Positions 34,109-44,749 of a stretch of 64,000 bases of DNA are shown in pieces. Source of the DNA: Rosa chinensis (lineage: Eukaryota; Streptophyta; Magnoliopsida; Rosales; Rosaceae); assembly GCF_002994745.2 (NCBI RefSeq), contig NW_020126842.1:62001-126000 (forward strand), written 5' to 3'. The number at the start of each line of letters is the position of its first letter. Position 1 is the stretch's first letter. The notes beneath the pieces are model-generated. The model was not told the DNA's origin, did not search any database, and saw only the letters and a program-made list of their open reading frames with translations. Position numbers and translations under genes: made by a program.

Positions 34109-34212
34109 AACGAGTGAGCAGATCTCCACCGTTGGATGGACGATCTCTGAGATTAAATCTACACGTTGGATTAAAGTCACCCGAAAACACGGAAAAGCTG
34201 TTGGCTCGTGAA

Positions 34213-34430
34213 GGACACGTGGGGGAACCAAACTGATCTCGAGGAGCTGTGACAGATAAGCTACAGCCGAAAGCAGGTTTAATTGCCGTGAATCAAGGAA
34301 AAGAAAGGACGCGTGGGGGAATCAAACGAATCTCGAGGATCCGTGACAGACAAGCTATAGCCGAAAGCATGACATAAATCCAGGAAAAGAAAGGAATATT
34401 TACACGTGGGGGAGTTTCTTGGGCCGTGAA
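34213..34430 (-). repeat. ~94-bp direct repeats upstream of the WUS-like gene
   Basis: Two full units and a partial third have period 93-94 bp. Each begins near CACGTGGGGGA (G-box CACGTG at 34216 and 34403, CGCGTG at 34310) and contains ATCTCGAGGA and AGCCGAAAGCA words. They lie 220-440 bases upstream of the homeobox start and could be promoter elements. Confidence 0.7.
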
Positions 34431-34591
34431 CTGTCATAACTCTTCTCCTTCCCGGAGAAGCTTTGTTAAAACCCTGTGCTTGTTGAGATTTCTACCCTAT
34501 TTTGTGCTTTACATATACATCCTTTTTTGTCTCCTCCAGATTTTACTAAGGCTTGTCTAAGCGTGCAGTTTCAAATTCCTTCTACTTCCTC

Positions 34592-35122
34592 ATGGCTCGA
34601 ACCAAGGTTACCCCTCGCAGGGGCATCAATCAACGCCGTGTTCTCTCTTTGGAAGAAGAAGGTCGTCAAGCGGCCACTAAAGCTGGGCTTACTCGTCCAT
34701 GGGACCATCGTCCTATCCGTGAGCGTACCCGCAGTCCCCCTCCTCTGCCTCGTCGCTCTCCCAGACTGCATCCCGGAGAGTCTTCTTCCTCACCAGCTGC
34801 TCGTGCTCCTCGGCCTATGGCCACCCTGGAAAGCTTGTCGAATTCGATTGATGATTTGCGTTCCTCTCTCCGCGATGGTATTATGGTGACAGATTGGAGA
34901 GTCAATTGCATGATCGATTACATCTCTGAGATGAACTTCTCTTTGATCCGCTGTCACACTGCAATAAACAAGCTTGCTCAGGAAGTCAATAACTTGCAGA
35001 GTTATCCTCCTGGGTTTCCTCGCAAGGACGCTACTGCATCACAACATGAGGACCCGCCTCCGAAGGCTGAAACCAGCAAGAGGGCTGCCACTCGCCCGCA
35101 TACCGCTCCTCCAAAGGAGTAA
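34592..35122 (+). CDS. unknown 176-aa protein with histone-H3-like N-terminus MARTK
   Basis: I do not recognise a family. The ATG at 34592 is the first ATG of the frame. Residues 1-10, MARTKVTPRR, share ARTK, Thr6 and Arg8 with the histone H3 tail. Residues 10-75 are basic and rich in Arg, Ser and Pro. Residues 77-137 look helical (MATLESLSNSIDDLRSSLRD, then INKLAQEVNNLQ), possibly a coiled coil. The tail is Lys/Pro-rich. There is no signal peptide, membrane segment or zinc knuckle. It ends just before the conserved post-stop hairpin, the place where pol ends in A and D, so it may be the remnant of an accessory (env-position) ORF. A pyrimidine tract with CTCCAG at 34534-34539 could be a 3' splice site. 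Confidence 0.7.
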   Translation: MARTKVTPRRGINQRRVLSLEEEGRQAATKAGLTRPWDHRPIRERTRSPPPLPRRSPRLHPGESSSSPAARAPRPMATLESLSNSIDDLRSSLRDGIMVTDWRVNCMIDYISEMNFSLIRCHTAINKLAQEVNNLQSYPPGFPRKDATASQHEDPPPKAETSKRAATRPHTAPPKE

Positions 35123-37172
35123 ATGGAGGTACAAGTCTAGGCTGAAAGACTTTAAACATTAAGCGCTGCATGGGAGGCAACCCATTTCAACCGTATCTGT
35201 GGAGGAGCCATCAAACGCAGATTTGCTTTCTTGAACTCTTCCTTCTATTTTATTTTCATGAATTTTAAGTTGTTTTAGGTTTCGTTGTGTTCATTTTCTC
35301 TTCTATGCTTGATTTATGCTTTGCATGGCTTATATTTGTTTATACATTAAGGACAATGCATGAATTAAGTATGGGGGACGGATTATTGCATTATTGTGTT
35401 TTTAGTAGTTAGTATAAAAAAAAAATTTTTTAAAAAAATGAAAATGAAAAATAGTTGATGTTGGATTGTGTTTTTATTGTGTTTTTAATTGATGTTGTGA
35501 TACACTAAGGTATATTGGATTAAACATAGTCTTGAAAAAGGGTAGCTGTTTCAGTCCCATTGCACATCGAGACTCCCTGTTCCCGTACCTAAGTGTTGAA
35601 ATTAAATTAATTTGTAAAAAAAAAAAAAAAAATGTTGGTTTTAGAGTGTTTTTGTGTGTTTGAGTCTTAGGATGCTCCTAACGTCTAGGATGAACATGTC
35701 TCCGAATTTATGGCTGAAGGTTTTCACAATCAAAATAGGACTTAATTGAATTCTGTGGTTAATCGACATTGTGATGCTTGTATGAAGATTTGAGATAGGA
35801 TTGTAACTTGGTTCATTAAGCATGCTAGGATTAAGTCTGATTCATTTGACCCAAGTGAGCTGTTGAGCTAAAATACTTTCTTTTCGAGTGCTTACTGATA
35901 AATTTAGAATTTCATGGCTGTATTTGCAAAACCTCATCATTCTTTGGAAATCCAATGATCATGTGCCATAGATTTTAATGGACTAGAGAGTACTAGAACT
36001 CGGCGGTTGTGACTGTCAAAACTTGTATGCCATAATATGCACTGATCCTGGATAGGATAGAAGGCATTAGGGTAACCACCATAGCCAAACAAGCATGTGT
36101 CCCCAATTGTGCCCGTCGTGGGACTCCTTAGAATGAACCCCTTTGAGCCTACTTTGAAAACCTTTGTTTCATCACCCTCACTACCCTACCATGAGCTTAG
36201 TACAGGATATCTCTACCCTTGTCTTAAGGACTTAGTAGAGCATGACATAGTATGTAGGGGTGACGATGAAAGACAAGTGTGGGGTGGGGAAAATCCAAGA
36301 AGAAAAAAAAGAAGAAAAAATTTTGCCTTGAAAAAAAAAGAAAGAAAGAAAGAAAGAAAAGCGGCAAAAGAGAAGAAAAATTGAAAAGAAAACTCTTGGG
36401 AAAATGTCGAAGTGTGGTTTTGGACTTGCAAATTTGTAGAAGGCTCAAAGTTGAAAATTATGCCTTTGTCCATTCCCATGTTGGTTAGAGTGAAGGTTTG
36501 GCCTAAAACAATGATATTTGGTCTACAAAAATGATGACATAAGGTGGTCCTTATATGCTCTGCTAGGTCCTTAGGATTTTTTTGTATCCTTCATCTTCAT
36601 TTCGAAAACCCTAGCTTAGCCCCATTACAACCTGTTTTAAGTGCTGACTTGATCCTTGAGATGGGCAGTCTTTGGTTAGTGGAGTCAGTTACACAGTCGA
36701 GCTTATGGTTTAGGTCCATTTGTGCACTTAGTCATTTCATGAGGTCTTTAAAAATTCTTCACAAAATGTGTTTATTGATGAAATATGCAAGCTGTTTGTT
36801 GCCTTACAATTTGTTCTCTTGCATATACTTGAGTGTGAAGCTTTTAAGCATAGCCATTTCTGAGAGAAAAATCGAGAGTATGCCCTGTGAGTTTGGATTG
36901 GACTTGTTCGAAACATGCTATCATTCACTGTATTACTTAAGTTCTCCATATCTTGCTTAGTCATATGAATGTCACAGGTTTATTAACCATGGAATTATCT
37001 TTGTGATTTTGATTAAGTGTTTAACGTGAAAGCCATGAGTTTGGAGTCTCTGACACAACAGTTAGGAGCAATAGAGTCATTTACTTGCTTTTTGTCAAGT
37101 CTTTATTCTGTTTTGGATTTTTTTTTGTTTTGTTTTGCTAAGGGACTAGCAAAAGCTAAGTATGGGGGAATT
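35123..37172 (+). other. second 3'-region copy and polypurine tract of element B
   Basis: It opens with hairpin AAGTCT/AGACTT (35133-35152). Polypurine-like AAGTATGGGGG is at 35367, AAGTGTGGGG at 36275, and the true tract AAGTATGGGGGAATT at 37158-37172. Positions 35502-35601 are nearly identical to a leader segment of element A (17942-18041). A purine-rich GAAA tract lies at 36290-36400. No convincing gene is seen. Confidence 0.8.
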
Positions 37173-39233
37173 TGATAGGAGCATTTTAATGTGATATTTT
37201 AATAGTTAATTCCTCACATTTTGCTTAGTTAATTCCTTAACGAATCGATTTTTAACTCAATTTCTACTTTTAGGTACATTGGAGTAGATGAAGGTGAAAT
37301 GAGCGTTAGGTCCATAATTACCTGGAAATGATGGAGAAAAATGGAAATGTACTAAAAGATCAATTTTACACATATTCCTACTCCGGCTAGGAGAAACCAA
37401 GCCAAGCAAAGAAGAAGGAGCGGCCGCCTGACCAAATGAACTTCAAATGAGCTGAAACCTTCCAGATCCATTCTAGACACCCAAAGGATCATTTCTTATG
37501 AAGAGTGCCAGAGAAAAATATGAGTGGAAGGCCTTCAAACAATCAGCCCAATTTTCTACAGAAGCAAAACCGGAAAACTGGACCTGTAAGAGGTCCAGCA
37601 GCATTTCCGGCCCAACCACATGGATGAAAGCTCTGAAAATTTGTCAGGATGATCTACACTCATAGTGGAACATTTCATATGAAGAAGTCAAATGCATATA
37701 ATGAAGTCTTGTTGGAGAAATAATTGAAGGAATAAAGGGGCAGAAACTGATTTGAAAACAGCTCAACACCACATATTCATGTTTCCCACCCACATGAAGA
37801 AAGCATTTCTTTTTCCTTGGATACATTTTTCTACTCTAAAAGATCATCATCACTTCCACATTTCTTCACCTTCATGCTTTGCTTTCATCATTACCTCATC
37901 TTTTACATATTTTACAAACCACTCTCATACTCCACTTTCATTATTTTTCTTCATCTCATCATTTCACTCTTCTTTTTCCTCCCTATTTAAACACCTTCTC
38001 CTCTCACTCTCAATCACCAATTCCTTCATCCATCTCATCTTCTTTGTCTCTCCATTTCCTCTCCATATTTCTTTTTCATTCTCTAGTTTCCTTCTCCATT
38101 CTCTAGTTGCAAAGTTCTGCATTTTCAAGCAAGGAGAGGAGGAAGAAGAAGGAGCCGTGAAGATCATATCCTCCATCATCCACCTTGAAGGCTTGCTTCC
38201 AAGATTCAAGATCCAACCATCTAGCTCTCCATCTCCATCTCCACTCACGGTGTAATTCGTTCCTTTTCCTTGTAACCTTTTTGGTTTCCTTGTTTGATTT
38301 CGTATGAACTTGTTTCTAGTTAACAATAATGTTTAGGGCAAAGTTTAAGCCCAATTTCTATGTTTAAATAAAGTTTTCGAATTCTATAATTGTGATTCTA
38401 AGTCGCTTATGTGAGTTTGTTCGATTAAATTTGCTTTACAGAAAACTTTTATATGTTTATCTTATTTGGGTCGACACTTATAGGATTTGCATGTAATTGG
38501 TGCTAGGTTTAAGAACATGAAATCGACTTTTCGTTTTGTGTAACTTGAATCAAAAGTAGTAAAGGTTCTGGACAAGAATCGAATTTAATTGAAGAGGATT
38601 GCAATTAGGTGGACTTTTCCATAACTAAGTTGTACACTTGAGTTGATAGCCTTTCTCTATGTCTAATGCATTGAACATGTCATGATTGACTAGCTTTCTA
38701 GGGCTTGATTGCATGTTTGATAGGATTAATCTAGGTGCTTTCGCTTAGGTTAATTAGCATTGAAAAGTAAAATATGGGAAATCATTTGCTTTCGAATGTT
38801 TCACATGATCAACTCCTCTCTCATGACTTGGAAGAACAATTATAGGGTTTGAATCGAATTTGATTACATGGAATTGATTTTGATCTTTGTTCCTTGCGTT
38901 CCACCCTTGTACATATGTTTTTACATTTTCTTTATTTTATTTATCTTAATTTTCAATTCTATAATTCTTAACCCCCCCCCTTATTTGTGTTTACTTGTAT
39001 ATATTTATTCTTTATTTTATTTTTGTAAATAATACTTTATTATTTTAATTCTTTATTTGTTTATACAATTGTATATATTTATATTCTTTATTTTATTTTT
39101 GTAAATAATACTTTTCTTTATTTGTTTCACAATTACAAGTGTACCCTCAATCCCCGGATAGAACGATCCCTATTTGCTTATACTACTAACGATATTTTAC
39201 AGGGTTAAATTGCGTGCTGCTTAAGCGGCATCA
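37173..39233 (+). repeat. 3' LTR of element B (2061 bp)
   Basis: TGATAGGAGCATTTTAATGT to ...AAGCGGCATCA, followed by target duplication GTGTA. It differs from the matching parts of the 5' LTR by isolated substitutions and homopolymer length (for example the C run near 38972), and lacks the extra 1.4-kb segment. The TATA-like TATTTAAA is at 37985-37992. Confidence 0.93.
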
Positions 39234-39238
39234 GTGTA

Positions 39239-39329
39239 CCCTCAATCCCCGGAATAGAACGATCCCTACTTGCTTATACTACTAATGATATTTCTAGGGT
39301 TAAATTATATGCTTGCTTTGAGCGTATCA
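39239..39329 (+). repeat. 3' LTR of element A, last part
   Basis: After the second GTGTA, the conserved CCCTCAATCCCCGG block and the ending TATGCTTGCTTTGAGCGTATCA match element A's 5' LTR (17234-17324), closing the LTR that element B interrupted. Confidence 0.93.
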
Positions 39330-40418
39330 TGAATCTCACAAGACCAACGCATTTAAAGGTTTAGAAGCCATTTCCCTAAACCCTAGAAGCAAGAAATTTG
39401 GAAAATCACTGTTCATAGACTCAAATTAAAACAAAGTGATCAAATTGTTTGAAAAAGTAACTATGGCTTTTAATCTCACAAGACCAACGCATTTAAAGGT
39501 TTAGAAACCATTTCCCTAAACCCTAGAAGCAAAAGTTTGGAAAATCACTGTTCATAGACTCAAATTGAAAAAAAGTGATCAAATTGTTTGAAAAATTAAC
39601 TACGGCTTTGAATCTCACAAGAACAACGCATTTAAAGGTTTAGAAGCCATTTCCCTAAACTCTAAGCAAATCCTAAACCCGAGAAGCAAGAAGTTTGGAA
39701 AATCACGGTTCATAGACTCAAATTGAAACAAAGTGATCAAATTGTTTTAAAAATTAACTACGGCTTTGAATCTCACAAGAACAACGCATTTAAAGGTTTA
39801 GAAGCCATTTCCCTAAACCCTTGAAGCAAGAGGTTTGGAATATCACTGTTCATAAACTCAAATTGAAACAATGTGATCAAATTGTTTGAAAAATTAACTA
39901 CGGCTTTGAATCTCACAGGAGCAACGCATTTAAAGGCTTGGAAGCCATTTCCCTAAACCCTAAGCAAATCCTAAACCCTAGAAGCAAGAAGTTTAGAAAA
40001 TCACTGTTCATAGACTCAAATTGAAACAAAGTGATCAAATTGTTTGAAAAAGTAACTATGGCTTTGAATCTGACAAGAGCAACGCATTTAAAGGCTTAGA
40101 AGCCATTTCCCTAAACCCTAAGCAAATCCTAAACCCTTGAAGCAAGAGGTTTGGAATATCACTGTTCATAAACTCAAATTGAAACAATGTGATCAAATTG
40201 TTTGAAAAATTAACTACGGCTTTGAATCTCTCAAGAACAATGCATTTAAAGGTTTAGAAGCCATTTCCCTAAACCCTAGAAGCAAGAAGTTTGGAAAATC
40301 ACTGTTCATAGACTCAAATTGAAACAAAGTGATCAAATTGTTTTAAAAATTAACTACGGCTTTGAATCTCACAAGAACAACGCATTTAAAGGTTTAGAAG
40401 CCATTTCCCTAAACCCTT
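39330..40418 (+). repeat. satellite array, 140/158-bp monomers
   Basis: Units start GAATCTCACAAGAACAACGC at 39331, 39471, 39610, 39768, 39908, 40066, 40224 and 40364. Spacings are 140, 139, 158, 140, 158, 158 and 140. The long form has an extra ~18 bases (CTAAGCAAATCCTAAAC) after CCCTAAACCC. Each monomer contains a telomere-like CCCTAAACCCT word. The array is cut on the left by the LTR end of element A and on the right by the LTR of element D, so it is a remnant of a longer array. Confidence 0.95.
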
Positions 40419-42766
40419 TGATACGCTTTTGGGAAGCGCACAATTTAACCCTGAAATGTCATTAGTAGTATAGAATAAATAGGGATCGTTCTATTCCGGG
40501 GATTGAGGGTACACCTGTCATTATCAAACAATTAAACAATTAAAATTAAACCAAAGTATAATTTTTACAAAATAAACAAAGTATATACATATTTACGAAA
40601 TTAGGGGGATTTTTGGTTTTTGGTTTTCGGAAATTAAACTAAGTAAAGAAAACAATTAAAATGCAAAAACATAAAAATGCAAATGAATTGCACGAACAAA
40701 GATCAAATCGAAACATATAATCAAAGTTAATTCAAGTTCATCATTGTTCATCATAGTCATGCAAGAGGAATTGATCATGTGAAACGTTCTAAGCAAACAA
40801 TTTTCCATATTTTACTTTCGATGCTAATTAACCTAAGTGAAAGCACCTAAATTAATTCTATCAAACATGTATTCAAGCCCTAGAAAGCTAGTCAATCACA
40901 CATGTTTAACGCAAGAAGTTCAAGGAAGGCTATCAATTCGAATGTGCAACTTAGTATGAAAAAGTTCACCTAATTGCAATCTCCTTTGATTAAATTTCGG
41001 TTTTTGTACAAAACCTTTACTACTTATTGATTCAAGAACACAAAACCAAAAAGTTGATTCATGTTCTCAAATTCGTAGCAACATTCACATAAAAACCCTA
41101 AATGTTTCGAACCATTCAAGATTATCATACAAACGATTTCTATCATGCAAATTCAATCAAACACTTACACAAAAGCAACCATAAATCACAATATATGAAT
41201 CTGAAAATTAACAATTAATCATAAAATTTCAGAAAACAAAACTTGTTCATACATATGTGTCAACTAAGGCAAACCAACGAAAATACAAACAAAGTTACAA
41301 GGATAATCGGATTACACCGTGATGAAGATGAGATGGATGAAGTGATGATGTGGTCTCTTGAATTTCGAAAGCAATCTTCAAGGTGGAGGATGGATGGTGT
41401 TCACGGCTTGTCTTCTTCTTCCTTGGCCTTGCTTGCACTTCGTGGTTGCCCTAGAGGATGGAGAGGAGCACGGCTAGGCTATAGAGTTTTCTGATTTTTT
41501 TTCTAAAGTGTATGAACGCAAAAGTCGGAACCCTTGACGTTGAGAGAAGAGAGGAATATATAGGGGACGGCCCCTAGGTCTCCTTGCCGTCCAAAACCCT
41601 AGAGAAACTCACGGCATATGCATGCTTCCTCCACATAATTTTCTCCAATGATAGCTTGCCACATAAGCCCTATGAGGTGGTTCAACCAATCACAAAATTC
41701 CAATATAAATTCCCTAAATAATTCTTGCCGAAATATGTAGATAATTTCTGATTTTATACACTAATTTCGGCAACAATATATTTAGAGAATAAAGGGGGAT
41801 GAACCTAGACTCCTTTGAGAGCTTTTTGTGTTCAACACATATTCTCTTTCCTTTAAAAGCTCCCTAAGAAATCTCCACGAAATATCTCTTGAATTTCTGA
41901 TTTTCCACACGGCAAAACCCTAGTTTCTCTCTTCATTATCCCTTGGCCGAATTCTCTAGGGTTTCTCTTTTATTTTGCACGGCCTCCCCTTGTTTTCCTC
42001 TTGGCTTGGACGGCTAGGTCTTCTAGGGTTTCTTCTCTTGATTTATTTCCATAAAAATAACCCTAGAAACTCTCCTTTTAATTTCTGATTTTCTTGGACG
42101 CCACCTCCTTGTTTATCTCTTGAAAATTCACGGCAACAACAACTTAAAGGGCTAGGGTTTGCGTCACAAACCCCTAATGTCACGGGCTTTGATGGGCCTT
42201 TATCCAATTTGCCGAAAATCCAAAGAGTTCTTGGGCCTTGTTGCTTCATCTTCAAGCCTTCTAATTTTCCAACGCAAAACACATTATTCTTCCATTTCTT
42301 TTTCATGGTTGCGTTGGAAACTTCATTGGTGGGCTTTTCCTCCTTTTCGCAGGGTTTCCTGGTTGGACCAGGAAAGCTTCTTTCTTCATTTCTGCTCAAA
42401 TGTGTGGGCCATTTTCTCTCATGTTCGTTCGTCTTGATGTTCGCAAGCTCCTCTTTCCATTCGTGCGTTCATTTCCACTTTCTAGCTCGAAGGTCCTGAA
42501 AATAGAAACTATACTTAAAATAGAAACTTTCTAAAAAATGAAAATAGAAACTTACTAAAAATGAAAAATAGAAACTTTCCTAAACTGAAAAATGGAAACT
42601 TGCTAAAAAAATGAGAAATGAAGACTACAAAAATGGAAATTTTCTACAATAAGGAACTTTCCCAATCAAAGAATGGAAACTTCCCAAAACAGGGATTTTT
42701 CAAGGAAATGGCGCAGAAAAATGTAAGGAAATGCAGTTAAAACGTCGCATTAAAATGCTCCTATCA
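40419..42766 (-). repeat. 3' LTR of element D (2348 bp)
   Basis: On the minus strand it is TGATAGGAGCATTTTAATGC to ...AAAGCGTATCA. The conserved CCTCAATCCCCGG block is near 40497-40509. It is close to the solo LTR in element C. TATATA near 41559 serves as the likely promoter. Confidence 0.92.
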
Positions 42767-44749
42767 AATTCCCCCACACTTAGCTTTTGCTAGTCCCTTA
42801 GCAAAATCACACTAAGACACACACTAAGACTCAACAGAAATTAAAGACTCTACAAAAACAATGACTCTATTGCCCTTCAACTATTTGTCTCAGCAATCTC
42901 TTACTTTCATAACACCAAGATTAGCACTTAACCAAAATTCAATGTTAGGCATTCGAGAGTTAATTGAAACACATAATTTACACATACACAAGTAGGACTT
43001 GGTTGTAACAATGGTGATGGGTTCTGTCAAGCATGTTTCAAACAAGTTGATTCAATCCTCACAAAGGTATATCCACTCTTTCTTCTCTCAGATCATGGCA
43101 ATGCTTAAAAGCTTATACACTCAAGTATATGTGAAAGATAGCAAGTATATCACATAATGTAAGAAACGAAAGCACATGTATAATTTCCTTTTAAAGATCT
43201 CATGAAGGATACCAACTACTTGCACAGATGGACCCAAGCCATAGGTTCAACTCTTGTAACTCATCTCCACATCAAGGGCTGTCCCATCTTAAGGATCAAG
43301 AAGGTCTTCTTCAGGGTTGTAATGAGGCCAAGGCTCAAGGTTTTAAGAAATGAAGGGTAATGATTTATCAAAGTGTCCTAAAAACCTAGTAGAGCACATA
43401 TAGATGTAGAAACCTCAAGAAATCCACCAAGGTATTGCAAAAACGTCACTTTCCCTAGAAGATACATAAAAGGGGCCTAATGTCTTCATGTTGGGCCCAA
43501 TCTTCATTGTAAACTTCCCTTGAACTATAGTGAAATGGACAAAGGCCAAATTTTTCTGTAGTGGGCCTTCAGTTCAAAGTAAACTCCAAAATCACTAAGT
43601 ATGGGGGACTAAAATCCATAACTTTTCTTTTCTAGCCGTACACAATTTTCTTTTCATTTCATTTTTTTCACGGCTTTCACATATTTTTCTTTTCTTTATG
43701 GACAAGTCTACCCCCACACTTGAACTTTCACCTCTTCTCAATCTTCATCCTTAGCACCAAACCCATGTAGTATGTCTCAAAAGATAGCTCCACTAAGTTC
43801 TTAGAACAAAGGGTAGGGTTGTAACTATACTAAGCTTCATGGTTAAGGGTTTTAAGGGTGATGAATAAAAAGGCTCAATGTAGGCTCAAAGGGGTTTATC
43901 TAGGGGAGTCCCACGACAGGCACAAATGGGGACACAAGTTTATATGGCAATGGTGGTAATTCCTAGGGTGCCTCTATCCCTTCCAGAATCAGGGCCATGT
44001 ATTGATATACGTCTCAACAAGCACAAGAGTGAATTCTAGCATTCTCTAGTCCATCAAACTTAATCTATGGCAAGTAATCAATCAAATGAAGAATAATGAG
44101 ATCATCAAAATATCACCAAGAAATTAAGAATATATTTCATTTATCACTCCAAGAAAAAGGGACATGGCTCAATTATCTCACATGGGCTTTTATGAATTAA
44201 AACTCATCTTAACATGCTTTATATTCTGTACCAAAGTTTCGAAATCCATATCCACTACAAGGCACACATTGTTCATATATCTCAATTAACCAAAGAATAC
44301 CATGTTTAAAAATCATCTCAATCTTGTGATCCTCTTTTAGTCATGATTTCAGAGATATAGAATCATCCTAGACAGTTGAAAGGGCATCCTAAGACTCAAA
44401 ACAAAGACAAAAACAACGAAAATTTTTGACTTTTTTAACATTTTTCAATTTTTTTGTATTTTTCAATTTTTCAATATATATGACTCAAGATAAAAGTGTA
44501 AATCCCTTCCCCCACACTTAAATATTGCATTGTCCTCAATGTAATCAAGTATAAACATGCAATGAAACATTTAAGTATATAGGGCTAGAATTTACGAAAA
44601 TGACTAAGTACAAAGAAAAGTTGGAGGAGTAAAAGGGAAGGATAAAACAAATCTGCGTTGATGACTCCTCCACAGCAACTTCTGAATTGGGTTGCCTCCC
44701 AAGCAGCGCTTAATGTTTATAGTCTTTCAGCCTAGACTTGTACCTCCAT
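42767..44749 (-). other. 3' untranslated region and polypurine tract of element D
   Basis: Minus-strand order: hairpin AGTCT/AGACT (44738-44721), internal polypurine-like motifs near 44519-44503 and 43721-43711, true tract 42781-42767 next to the LTR. The blocks match elements A and C. It lacks the leader-derived insert seen in A. No gene is seen. Confidence 0.85.

Larger units (their letters stand above)
28595..39233 (+). mobile_element. element B: non-autonomous Athila carrying a WUS-like gene
   Basis: It is bounded by a perfect target duplication, GTGTA (28590-28594 and 39234-39238), inside element A's 3' LTR. It has an enlarged 5' LTR (28595-32061), tRNA-Asp primer site (32067), short leader, a first 3'-region copy, an antisense homeobox gene, a sense ORF beginning MARTK, a second 3'-region copy, polypurine tract (37158-37172) and 3' LTR (37173-39233). 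No gag or pol is present. Apart from an extra 1.4-kb segment, the two LTRs differ at only a handful of positions, so insertion was recent. Confidence 0.93.
15167..39329 (+). mobile_element. element A: full-length Athila retrotransposon, split by element B
   Basis: 5' LTR 15167-17324, primer site 17330, leader, frameshifted gag-pol 18689-24308, 3' region, polypurine tract 26541-26555, and 3' LTR 26556-28594 plus 39239-39329. Element B occupies 28595-39238, including one copy of the target duplication. Without B it is about 13.5 kb, a normal Athila size. The LTR lengths agree (2158 and 2130 bp). The flanking 5-mers GGAGG and TGAAT do not match, so at least one end has been rearranged since insertion. 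Confidence 0.88.

Noticed and set aside
34476..34889. 137-residue frame overlapping the MARTK ORF
   Set aside because: It is a different phase of the same GC-rich segment; the MARTK frame runs to the conserved post-stop hairpin and has the better start.
39330..40418. Interstitial telomere from CCCTAAACCCTA words
   Set aside because: There are only one to two telomere units per 140-158-bp monomer, so the words are part of a satellite and not a telomeric array.
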